Origin: Desulfobacteraceae bacterium
GTDB lineage: Bacteria > Desulfobacterota > Desulfobulbia > Desulfobulbales > Desulfobulbaceae
Assembly: GCA_022837185.1 (NCBI GenBank)
Contig: JALHJD010000047.1
Coordinates: 1-14,003, forward strand
Direction: 5' to 3'
Length of the DNA stretch: 14,003 nt
Numbering within the stretch: the first letter of the stretch is position 1; each line of letters opens with the position of its first letter. This document shows positions 1 to 8,723 of the stretch, piece by piece. A model generated the notes under the pieces. It was not told where the DNA came from. It was given only the letters and a program-made list of their open reading frames with translations, and did not search any database. A program made the translations under genes and the position numbers.

Positions 1-60
1 CACATCGGCCTGACATTTCCCATTCAGCTTATCATCGAAGCGACACGGGTTATCCAATGA
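1..60 (+). CDS. C-terminal end of an unidentified upstream protein (5' truncated)
   Basis: Frame 1 is open from the window edge to a TGA at 58-60 and encodes the last 19 residues of a protein, ending in ...EATRVIQ. Its stop overlaps the ATG of the next gene (57-59) in the ATGA arrangement typical of translationally coupled operon genes, which is the main reason to believe it. The tail is too short to assign a family. From the context (a binding protein plus a histidine kinase downstream) a signalling or transport partner is plausible, but that is inference only. Confidence 0.45.
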   Translation, partial: HIGLTFPIQLIIEATRVIQ

Positions 61-974
61 AGCGGATGCGGGTGTCGGCAATACAACGGTTCCTTGTGCT
101 CGCTGCCTGCCTGCTTGCCGCCTGCCTGGTCCTGCCGGCCGGGAATGGAGGAGCCGCGGAGCAGCCTGATGAATTGCTGCTCGGTATTGAGCCGGAGCAC
201 AACATTTTCGACCAGATGGAACGCTACCGTATTCTGGCCGCCTATCTTTCCGACCAGCTCGGCGTGCAGGTCAAGCTGACCATTATGAGCAGGTACGGAG
301 AGGTCATAAAACGGTTCAAGTCCCTCCGGCTCGACGGGGCCTTTCTCACCTCGTACACGGCCCACCTGGGGATCAAGGAGTTGAAGCTGGAACCGCTCGT
401 CAACCCGGTGAACCTGAATGGCGAATCGACTTCTCAGGGTTTGATTTTTGTCCGTCAGGACAGCGGGATACGTGATGTGGCCGACATGCGCGGCAAGGGC
501 ATCGTTTTTGTCGATCCGGCGACCATGGAGGGATACCTCTATCCCCTTGCCTATTTACACCAGCACGGGGTCATCGATACCAACATGTTTTTCAGCCGGT
601 TTTATTTTTCCGGCAGCCATGCCTCCACCATTTTTGCCGTGCTCGATGGCCGGGCCGATATCGGCGCGGCCAAAAACACTGTTTTCAATAAGCTGGTGCA
701 ATCCGACCCGTCCATCAGCCAGGAGCTGCACGTCCTGGCCCGCTCTCCCAAGGTCCCGGAAGTTACCCTGTGCGTCAGGCAGGAAGTCGACGAAACCATA
801 CGGGAACGGCTGACCGCCGTCCTGCTGGACATGGACGCCACGGTCGAGGGCAGGAAGGTTCTCGCGCGTTTCGAAGCCCTCCGCTTCATACAATCAAACA
901 AATCGGACTTCGACATTATTGAGCAGACGGCACAGGAGGCTTGGGCGAGCATAGCGGAACACGGTAGCGACTGA
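57..974 (+). CDS. PhnD-like periplasmic phosphate/phosphonate-type substrate-binding protein
   Basis: A 305-residue secreted solute-binding protein of the PhnD-like family (ABC phosphonate/phosphite-type periplasmic binding proteins). Basic residues at 2-11 precede a hydrophobic segment at about 12-27 and a likely signal peptidase I site near A34/E35. Two LAAC stretches (Cys18, Cys23) inside the signal could instead serve as a lipobox, so it may be a lipoprotein. After the signal comes the family's typical opening: LGIEPE, then MERYRILAAYLSDQLG, then a YGEVIKRF segment and a variant of the D-x-A-F/L ligand-lobe motif at LDGAFLT. The start overlaps the previous stop by 4 nt, and the stop (TGA 972-974) overlaps the next ATG by 1 nt. 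No permease (PhnE) or ATPase (PhnC) lies beside it. Coupling to a histidine kinase suggests it senses a ligand for that kinase rather than serving import. The ligand cannot be told from the sequence. Confidence 0.82.
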   Translation: MKRMRVSAIQRFLVLAACLLAACLVLPAGNGGAAEQPDELLLGIEPEHNIFDQMERYRILAAYLSDQLGVQVKLTIMSRYGEVIKRFKSLRLDGAFLTSYTAHLGIKELKLEPLVNPVNLNGESTSQGLIFVRQDSGIRDVADMRGKGIVFVDPATMEGYLYPLAYLHQHGVIDTNMFFSRFYFSGSHASTIFAVLDGRADIGAAKNTVFNKLVQSDPSISQELHVLARSPKVPEVTLCVRQEVDETIRERLTAVLLDMDATVEGRKVLARFEALRFIQSNKSDFDIIEQTAQEAWASIAEHGSD

Positions 975-2449
975 TGAAGAAAAAAATCGTTATTTCCTTT
1001 TTTTCACTGTTTCTGCTTTTTCTCGCGGGTATTGTCATCACCCTGTACATCATCAACAAGACCACCGCGAACCTGGACGCCCTGCTCACCCTGCACAAAG
1101 TGGAGATTATCCGGCAGGACCTGGTCATCAGCGTACAGACAGTCCAGTCGAACCTGTACACCACCGGCACGTCTTTCGGCAAGGAGCTGGACATCATCGT
1201 CGACAATGTCCTCCGTCTCCAGGAAAGGGCGAAAACCTGCACCGACTGTCATCATGAGTCGGTGGTGGAAAATGAAATACTGGTGCTGCAGGAGTTGACC
1301 GAGCAGTATAAGGAGGCGCTCAGTTATTTCATAACCTCAACCGCCGACGTTGAACGTATCAAACGGCTGCAGACGTTTGCGGCCGATATCGGCGACACGA
1401 TCATCGAGAAGTCGCAGTGGATGGCCATGACCGCCAATGAAGCCCTGCGCCTGAAAACGACGGAGGCCATGGAAAAGGTCGCCGACTCCAAAAAGGTCCT
1501 GGCGGCTACTCTTGTCTTCGCCCTGTTCGTCGTCATCCTTATTTCCCTGTACCTCATCAAGAACATCACCGAACCGGTCGCTGAACTGCTGAATGCGACC
1601 CGGAAAATCAAATCGGGAAAACTGCAGTTCAGGATCACGGAGGAACTCAAGGACGAATTCGGCGAACTGGCCTCGTCGTTCAACGAAATGGCGGTTTCCC
1701 TGCAGGAGCAGTACATCAAGCTGCAGGAGACCGAACGGCTGGCCGTGGTCGGCGAACTGGCCGCCGGCATGGCCCATGAAATAAAGAATCCGATGGCGGG
1801 CATCAAGGTGTCCATGGAGGTGCTGAGCCAGGAGCTCCCCCTTGAACCGGAGGACAAGGAAATATTCCTGCGCGTCATCAACGAAATCGACCGGATCAAT
1901 TCCCTGCTCAAAAGCCTGCTCAACTACGCCCGTCCGCCCAAACCCGAATCGGTCGCCTTTGATGTCCACCAGGTCCTGGAAGCGACCATCAAGTCGGCCC
2001 GCTACTCTCTGCAGACCCCGCGCGATGAAAACGAGGGACAGAAAAAAGAGATTGAATTCGTCAAGGACTTCCGCCCCGATCTCCCGCACATTGTCGCTGA
2101 CCCAAGCCAGATGCAGCAGGTGTTCCTGAACCTGATCCTGAACGCCGTGGAATCCATCGGGGAAAAGGGGCGCATCATCATCAAAACCGACTCCCCGGCC
2201 GACGGAATCGTCCAGATCACCGTGACCGACAACGGCAGGGGGATAGACAATGAATCGCTGGAGAAGATCTTCAAGCCTTTTTTTACCACCAAGTCCCAGG
2301 GAACGGGTCTGGGCCTGGCCATCAGCAAACGGCTGATCGAACAGCACAACGGCGGCACCATCACGGTGGCAAACAATGCCGGCGGCCCCGGCGTCACCTT
2401 CACCATCACCATGCCGGTTCATCCGAAAAACGAAACCAAGGAGCACTGA
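974..2449 (+). CDS. Membrane sensor histidine kinase with periplasmic CxxCH (possible haem c) motif
   Basis: A 491-residue kinase with the classical layout. TM1 is at about residues 7-27, followed by a mostly helical periplasmic region (about 28-174), TM2 at about 175-195, and HAMP at about 196-248. The HisKA domain has AHEIKNP with phospho-acceptor His268. The HATPase_c domain is complete: N box around NLILNA (Asn386/Asn390), G1 box DNGRGI (419-424), F box FKPFFTT (433-439) and G2 box GTGLGL (443-448). It should therefore autophosphorylate on ATP. The periplasmic region holds CTDCH at 89-93, the covalent haem-c attachment signature, followed by a second His94. This suggests redox or gas sensing, although haem attachment is not proven. 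The ATG shares its A with the upstream stop, so the kinase is translationally coupled to the PhnD-like protein and is probably its signalling partner. No response regulator is complete in the window. The one it serves may lie upstream of position 1. Confidence 0.9.
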   Translation: MKKKIVISFFSLFLLFLAGIVITLYIINKTTANLDALLTLHKVEIIRQDLVISVQTVQSNLYTTGTSFGKELDIIVDNVLRLQERAKTCTDCHHESVVENEILVLQELTEQYKEALSYFITSTADVERIKRLQTFAADIGDTIIEKSQWMAMTANEALRLKTTEAMEKVADSKKVLAATLVFALFVVILISLYLIKNITEPVAELLNATRKIKSGKLQFRITEELKDEFGELASSFNEMAVSLQEQYIKLQETERLAVVGELAAGMAHEIKNPMAGIKVSMEVLSQELPLEPEDKEIFLRVINEIDRINSLLKSLLNYARPPKPESVAFDVHQVLEATIKSARYSLQTPRDENEGQKKEIEFVKDFRPDLPHIVADPSQMQQVFLNLILNAVESIGEKGRIIIKTDSPADGIVQITVTDNGRGIDNESLEKIFKPFFTTKSQGTGLGLAISKRLIEQHNGGTITVANNAGGPGVTFTITMPVHPKNETKEH

Positions 2450-2528
2450 GGAAAATCCCGGCCGATTTTGTCAACGGCCAGGCTGCCGCCCCGGAGCCAG
2501 GTCAGCTCATACCATCCTGCATCGTTCT

Positions 2529-2553
2529 CCCCCCTCCCCCTCCCCGAAGCCCC
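2529..2553 (-). other. Strong G-quadruplex motif on the - strand
   Basis: The + strand reads C6-T-C5-T-C4-GAAG-C4, so the - strand carries four tracts of at least four G with loops of 4, 1 and 1 nt. This meets the standard G-quadruplex pattern with room to spare. The G-rich strand is the template for rightward transcription from the kinase gene toward amtB, so a folded structure could impede polymerase there. Function is inference; the motif itself is plain in the sequence. Confidence 0.65.
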
Positions 2554-2663
2554 GGCCGCACCGCGGGGGAAAAAAATTGTGCCCCGGCAAACCGATGCCT
2601 GATCCCCGCCATTCGAAAATGGAGGAACAGGGGTTTGTCTCGGGTTGGGTTGAAACTGGCACA

Positions 2664-2680
2664 CCCTGTGAATAACAGGG
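2664..2680. repeat. Perfect 6-bp inverted repeat CCCTGT-N5-ACAGGG
   Basis: CCCTGT (2664-2669) and ACAGGG (2675-2680) flank the spacer GAATA. It could be an RNA hairpin in the transcript running past the kinase gene, or a protein-binding site upstream of amtB. No T run follows, so it is not a typical terminator. It overlaps a TGGCAC that resembles half of a sigma-54 promoter. Confidence 0.35.
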
Positions 2681-2866
2681 GGGCAGGGAGGAAGAGGGCG
2701 GCGGACAGAAATCTGCCCCGGCGTTCTCGATTCGGGGTGGGCGCTCCGCACCTGTAACGGGTGTTTGGGGCGAATATTGGGAAGGCGGGCCTGGGCGCGG
2801 CGGGAAAAAAAGATCGGGCGTCCGCCGTTTAGGGCTTGCTCATTTTAGCTCTTTTTGTTACAGTTT

Positions 2867-2882
2867 CGGCACAGATTTTACA
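2867..2882 (+). promoter_or_regulatory. Candidate sigma-54 promoter of amtB (imperfect)
   Basis: CGGCAC-N5-TTACA matches 9 of 11 positions of the sigma-54 consensus TGGCAC-N5-TTGCA with exact spacing. The mismatches are T to C at the first base and G to A in the -12 element, the latter at a normally well conserved base. Transcription would start near 2893, leaving about a 20-nt leader before the amtB ATG. amtB-glnK operons are commonly sigma-54/NtrC-driven in proteobacteria, which supports the idea. A sigma-70-like pair in the same stretch (TTGTTA at 2855-2860, TACAAA at 2879-2884, spacer 18) is an alternative. Confidence 0.3.
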
Positions 2883-2901
2883 AAAATGTAATTTTATGTA
2901 A
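2878..2901. repeat. TTACA/TGTAA repeat cluster just upstream of amtB, possible operator
   Basis: TTACA (2878-2882) and TGTAA (2887-2891) form an inverted repeat around AAAA. ATGTAA then recurs as a direct repeat at 2886-2891 and 2896-2901, exactly 10 bp apart, about one helical turn. The cluster lies in the AT-rich leader immediately before the ribosome-binding site and overlaps the candidate -12 element, so a bound regulator would compete with polymerase. No known regulator consensus was recognised. Confidence 0.3.
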
Positions 2902-2912
2902 ATGAGGCGGGG

Positions 2913-4503
<1,591 letters not shown>

Positions 4504-4504
<1 letters not shown>

Positions 4505-7089
4505 TGTCGATGATGCTCCGCGCTGCCCGTGAAGCCCTGGAAGACCTCTGGAACCAGGGGATTGCGGGCCGGGAACTGCTTCTGCGGCAGACCCGCCTGG
4601 CCGACGAGTTCATTGGCGGCCATTTTGCCGCCTCTCCGGCTGTGCAGGCGGCCGGGGGAAAAATCGCCCTCCTGGCGCTCGGGGGTTATGGCCGCCTGGA
4701 ACTCTTTCCCTATTCCGACATCGACCTGCTGCTCCTTCATGACCGGCAGGCGGCCGGAGACATGCAGCGCGTGGCCGAATCGATACTGTATCCCCTGTGG
4801 GACAGCGGCTACGAGGTCGGCCATTCCGTTCGGACCCCGGACGAGGCGGTGCGGTTTGCCGAAGATGACTTTTTCTTCCAGGTGGCGCTGCTGGACGCCC
4901 GGTATCTGGCCGGAGAAAAGGAACTTTTCGATCTCCTGCGGCAGAAATACAGAAAAAAAATACTGGACGGGGAGCGGAAAAAATTTGTCGAGACCATGGA
5001 AATGTTCCGGGCGGAGCGCCGCCAGCGATACGGCAGCCACAGCTATCTTCTGGAGCCGCACATCAAAGAGGGAAGAGGCGGCATGCGGGACATCCAGGCC
5101 ATGTTCTGGGTGGCAAAAGCGGTTTTCGGCCTCAACGGGCTGCAGGACATGGAGGAAGCCGGCCTGTTGGGGCGGCGGGAGGTGCTTGCCTTCGAGCATT
5201 CCCGGAACATGCTTGTCCGTCTGCGCAACCGGCTCCACTACCTCAGTCAGCGGAAAAACGATCAGATGTTTTTTGAATACCAGGAGGAGATGGCACAGGC
5301 ATTCGGCTTCAAGGATGCCGACGGGATGCTTGCCGTCGAGCATTTCATGCGCGAGGTGTACGGGCACCTGCAGACCGTGGCGGTCATCACCGATCTGTTT
5401 TTTGAACACGTTGGCGAGGTCGTCGGTTTTGTGGGAGCAGGGCGCAGGGAAAAACAGCTGGAAAAGGGAATTATGCTGCGGGACGGCACGGTACGCCTGG
5501 CTCTGCCGCCGGAGGAACTGCGCAATAAGCCGCACCTTCTCATGCGCCTGTTTGTGCAGGCCGGGAAAACCGGCAGCCCCCTGCATCACAGGACCAGACA
5601 GATCATCGCTGAACACCTGGATTTGGTGGACGATCGGTTCCGTTCGTCCAAAAGGGCCGCCCGTTCATTCATGGAATTGCTCTGCGACAGCCGGCAGCCG
5701 GTGCCCGTCCTGGAAACCATGCTGGAAACAGGCATGCTGACGGCTTATATCCCGGAATTTTCCCGGGTCGAATCGCTGGCGCAGCATGACCTCTATCATG
5801 TCTACACCGTTGACCGTCATCAGCTCGAAACCGTGGGGGAGATAGCTGCGCTGCAGCAGGGCAGGGAAGAGCTTTTCATGGGATTGTCGTCCCCGCATCT
5901 GCTGTATCTGGCTGCTTTGCTGCACGATATCGGCAAAGGGCGCAAGGCGGACCATTCGCTGCTGGGCTCGGAAATAGTCGGGGCAGTGGGCAGGCGCCTG
6001 GGCCTGGAACAGGGGGAGCAGGATTGCCTGGCCTTTCTGGTCCGGCACCATCTCCTGCTGCCGGAAAACGCCCTGCGGCGCGACCTCGAGGATCTGGAGT
6101 TCATCCGCCGGAGTGCCGAGATGGTCGGCGATCTCGACCGGTTGACGATGCTGTATCTGTTGACCATCGCCGATTCCAAGGCGACCGGACCTTCCGCCTG
6201 GAGCAGTTGGAAAGGTTCCCTCATCGGCGACTATTATCTCCGGATCAAGGCCTGCCTTGAGGCGGCCTGCACCATCGAATACCAGCCGGCCAACCGGGAG
6301 AAAGGGGAGGAGGAGGGAATCCGCTGGCTGAAGTCCCGGGTCGAGGACCTGCTCGATCACACTCCCACCCGGATATCCATCGAGGAGCTGCCGGATGATT
6401 ACCTGCTCAGCTTTACCCCGGATGTCATTGCCTGGCATCTCAATATTCACCGGGAGAAAGCGGAAATGCTGCTGCAAAAGGTTTTGCTTTTTCCCGAGGA
6501 CCGCCAGGGATGCTGGACCCTCCTGATCATGAGCAGGGACCGTCCCGGCCTGCTGGCCAAACTGTGCGGCGTTCTGGCCCTGCATAATCTCAGGGTTCTG
6601 GGCGCACACATCTGCACCTGGCCGGACCGGACGGTGGTGGATGTTCTCAATGTCGTCCCCATGGCGGGGCTTGAATTCGCCGACCAGGACTGGAAGGGGC
6701 TCGAGGATGACATCAATCTGGCCGTCAATTACCGCCTCGACGTGGGAAGACAACTGCTCAGCAAGGTTTCCGCTCCCGGCGGCTGGTCCAGGAGGCCGGT
6801 TCAGCAGCCGCGCCGGGAGGTGATAATCGACAACACCGCCTCACGGCGATTTACGGTGATCGAGGTCTATGCCGCCGACAGGCCCGGCACCCTGTACTCT
6901 CTGGCCCAGACCATCTCGGATTTCAGCCTGGACATCCACCGGGCCAGAATCGCCACCGAGGTCGAACAGCTTATCGATATTTTCTACGTGTCGTTCAGGG
7001 ACGGCCGCAGGCTTGATGATCCGGCCCGCATGGAGAAGGTGCGCGAGGCGCTCCGGCACGTTGTTCAAAAGGAGGAAGCCGCCGCCTGA
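4504..7089 (+). CDS. glnD: Bifunctional PII uridylyltransferase/uridylyl-removing enzyme GlnD
   Basis: An 861-residue glutamine sensor that adds UMP to PII when glutamine is low and removes it when glutamine is high. The N-terminal nucleotidyltransferase motif GGYGR...PYSDIDLLLL is at 60-78, with metal-binding Asp72 and Asp74. It is followed by the GlnD central region (SYLLEPHIKEGRGGMRD, around 180-196). An HD phosphohydrolase domain has LLHDIGKG with His474/Asp475 and a further HH pair downstream. Two C-terminal ACT domains begin at about residues 671 (WTLLIMSRDRPGLLAKL) and 783 (FTVIEVYAADRPGTLYSL) and are the presumed glutamine sites. All four modules are intact and the length is normal for the family. 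It is coupled to the PII gene by a TGATG overlap. The linkage of amtB, PII and glnD puts the ammonium channel, its regulator and the regulator's modifying enzyme together. Reactions are from family knowledge; the motifs are seen directly. Confidence 0.96.
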
Positions 7090-7178
7090 AGAGATGGCGG
7101 GGGTCGATGATAGGGTGATGCATTCGGCGGTGACCGGATCAACTTGTTGCGCAATCGTCAATCAAAAGGAGAACGACC

Positions 7179-8507
7179 ATGGAACGCAATGAAATAATGA
7201 AAATCATTGAAGAAAAGAACGTAAATTTTTTCCGTCTGCAGTTTGTCGACATCTTCGGCTTCATGAAGAATGTTGCCATCCCGCGCAGCCAGATTGAAAA
7301 GGCCCTGGACGGCAAGATCATGTTCGACGGTTCGTCCATCGACGGCTTTGTCCGCATCAACGAATCGGACATGTACCTGAAGCCCGATTACAACAGCTTC
7401 ACGGTTCTTCCCTGGCGGACCCACAACGGCGTCAATGCCGCCCGGATTATCTGCGATGTCTACAAATCCGACGGCACGCCCTTTTACGGCTGCCCCAGGG
7501 TCAATCTGCAGCGGGTCCTGGCCGAGGCCGAGAAGATGGGCTTCTCCATGAATGTGGGAACCGAGTGCGAATTCTTTCTCTTCCACATGGACGAGAGGGG
7601 AGGGCCGTCCATCGAATCCAACGATGTGGCCGGGTATTTCGATGTCGATCCGGACGACACCGGCATTGACTGCCGGCGGGAGATCATTGAGACCCTGGAA
7701 GCCATGGGGTTCGAGATCGAGGCGTCCCATCACGAGGTGGCCGAGGGACAGCACGAAATCAATTTCAAATATGCGGATGCGCTGACCGCGGCCGACAACA
7801 CCGTCACCTTCAAGTGGGTCGTCCGCTCCATCGCCGCCAAGTACGGCTTTCATGCCACCTTCATGCCCAAACCGGTTTTCGGGATCAACGGGTCCGGCAT
7901 GCATACCAACCAGTCGCTGTTCAATCTGGACGGGACCAACGCCTTCTATGATGAAAAAGGTCCTCTCCAACTGAGCCAGAACGCCTACCACTACATCGCC
8001 GGCATCCTCAAGAACGCCAAGGGCTTTGCCGCGGTGACCAATCCGCTGGTCAACTCCTACAAGCGCCTGGTGCCGGGCTACGAAGCACCGGTATACGTTT
8101 CCTGGTCCGCCTCCAACCGTTCGGCCCTGATCCGCATTCCCGCTTCCCGCGGCATGGGAACCCGGACCGAGGTACGCTGTCCGGATCCGTCCTGTAATCC
8201 CTATCTTGCCTTTGCCATGATGCTCAAATCGGGCCTGGACGGCATCGAGAACAATATTTCCCCGCCCGCCTCGACCGATGTGGACATTTTCAAGATGACT
8301 CCCGCTGAAAAGGCCGCCGCCGGCATCGACAGTCTGCCGGCCAACCTCAAGGAAGCCATTGAGGCGTTCAAGGAAAACCCCATTGCCAAGGATGCCCTGG
8401 GCCCGCATATATTCGAGAAATATGTCGAAGGCAAGGAGAAGGAGTGGGATGAGTATCGGACAGCGGTAACCGATTGGGAACTGAAGAATTATATGAAAAA
8501 TTATTGA
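7179..8507 (+). CDS. glnA: Glutamine synthetase type I, alpha-like
   Basis: A 442-residue glutamine synthetase that makes glutamine from glutamate, ammonium and ATP as a cytoplasmic dodecamer. The start has a good ribosome site (AAGGAGA, 7166-7172). Visible signatures: [13 protein letters not shown] (48-60), [20 protein letters not shown], the ATP-binding INGSGMH region, and NRSALIRIP with [18 protein letters not shown] for glutamate binding. Length and the C-terminus (PHIFEKY...[17 protein letters not shown]) match the alpha class of Firmicutes and Archaea, which lacks the beta-class insertion and adenylylation control. The adenylylated Tyr position appears as Phe371 (DIFKM), so modification there is impossible. 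Arg59 lies where the B. subtilis enzyme has the Arg that senses feedback glutamine, suggesting direct feedback inhibition. It lies 89 nt after glnD in the same direction, so it may be co-transcribed. No convincing own promoter was seen in the gap. Confidence 0.96.
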   Translation: MERNEIMKIIEEKNVNFFRLQFVDIFGFMKNVAIPRSQIEKALDGKIMFDGSSIDGFVRINESDMYLKPDYNSFTVLPWRTHNGVNAARIICDVYKSDGTPFYGCPRVNLQRVLAEAEKMGFSMNVGTECEFFLFHMDERGGPSIESNDVAGYFDVDPDDTGIDCRREIIETLEAMGFEIEASHHEVAEGQHEINFKYADALTAADNTVTFKWVVRSIAAKYGFHATFMPKPVFGINGSGMHTNQSLFNLDGTNAFYDEKGPLQLSQNAYHYIAGILKNAKGFAAVTNPLVNSYKRLVPGYEAPVYVSWSASNRSALIRIPASRGMGTRTEVRCPDPSCNPYLAFAMMLKSGLDGIENNISPPASTDVDIFKMTPAEKAAAGIDSLPANLKEAIEAFKENPIAKDALGPHIFEKYVEGKEKEWDEYRTAVTDWELKNYMKNY

Positions 8508-8531
8508 TCATCGTCCGGATGAAAGACAACG

Positions 8532-8569
8532 GGGCAGCGTCCCGGCGAAATATTCGCCGGGCGCTGCCC
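8532..8569 (+). terminator. Strong hairpin after glnA, probable terminator
   Basis: GGGCAGCG, a bulged T (8540) and CCCGGCGAA pair with TTCGCCGGG and CGCTGCCC around a 3-nt ATA loop: 17 base pairs with one bulge, starting 24 nt after the glnA stop. It is followed by CT-rich sequence rather than a clean T run, so it may act as a hairpin with a weak tail or as an mRNA 3'-end stabiliser. It sits between convergent genes and could shield both. Confidence 0.65.
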
Positions 8570-8677
8570 TCCCTTCCCCCGGTCGGCCGCCAGCAGCGGC
8601 CAGTCAAATCCCATGGCTGTGCGTGTCAGCGGTACGAGCCATTCCTGGACCGGATGAGCCGTGATATACGCAATGAG

Positions 8678-8698
8678 CCGGCCAGGGGTCCTGGCCGG
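8678..8698 (-). terminator. 9-bp perfect hairpin just past the 3' end of the - strand kinase gene
   Basis: CCGGCCAGG (8678-8686) and CCTGGCCGG (8690-8698) flank a 3-nt loop, 25 nt beyond the kinase stop (8724-8726) in its direction of transcription. No T run follows on the - strand, so terminator function is only likely from position and stem stability. Confidence 0.4.
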
Positions 8699-8723
8699 TC
8701 AGGACTACGGCGGCCTGCATGAT

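Larger units (their letters stand above)
2450..2912. other. 463-nt intergenic region with inverted repeats and a promoter-like AT-rich end
   Basis: No convincing gene is seen on either strand. The first 380 nt are very GC-rich with homopolymeric C and G runs: a four-tract C block at 2529-2553, a small hairpin at 2550-2568 (CCCCG/CGGGG), CCATT/AATGG at 2609-2622, CCCTGT/ACAGGG at 2664-2680, and CGGCGG/CCGCCG at 2798-2827. None of the hairpins is followed by a T run on the + strand, so no clear terminator for the kinase gene is visible. The last 75 nt (from about 2838) turn AT-rich and contain the probable promoter and leader of amtB. Confidence 0.6.

Noticed and set aside
1337..2446. Long open frame on the - strand opposite the first kinase (369 codons)
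   Set aside because: It is the antisense shadow of a gene with clear kinase motifs. High GC keeps the opposite frame free of stops, and no domain is recognisable.
2550..2576. Hairpin followed by an A run as a terminator
   Set aside because: The run is A on the + strand, and on the - strand the T run precedes rather than follows the stem, so it fits neither direction.
2657..2672. Second sigma-54-like site with a perfect TGGCAC
   Set aside because: The -12 half reads GTGAA instead of TTGCA, missing the conserved GC, and it lies about 240 nt from the amtB start.
2734..2755. GGTG-N9-CACC palindrome as an NtrC enhancer site
   Set aside because: NtrC half-sites are oriented the other way (GCACC...GGTGC); this inverted order does not match.
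4529..5740. 403-codon open frame in another + frame inside glnD
   Set aside because: Rich in Cys, Trp, Arg and Ser as expected of an out-of-frame GC-rich reading; the overlapping GlnD frame has all its catalytic motifs.
7158..8408. 416-codon open frame on the - strand opposite glnA
   Set aside because: Shadow of the conserved glutamine synthetase; no ribosome site or domain of its own was seen.
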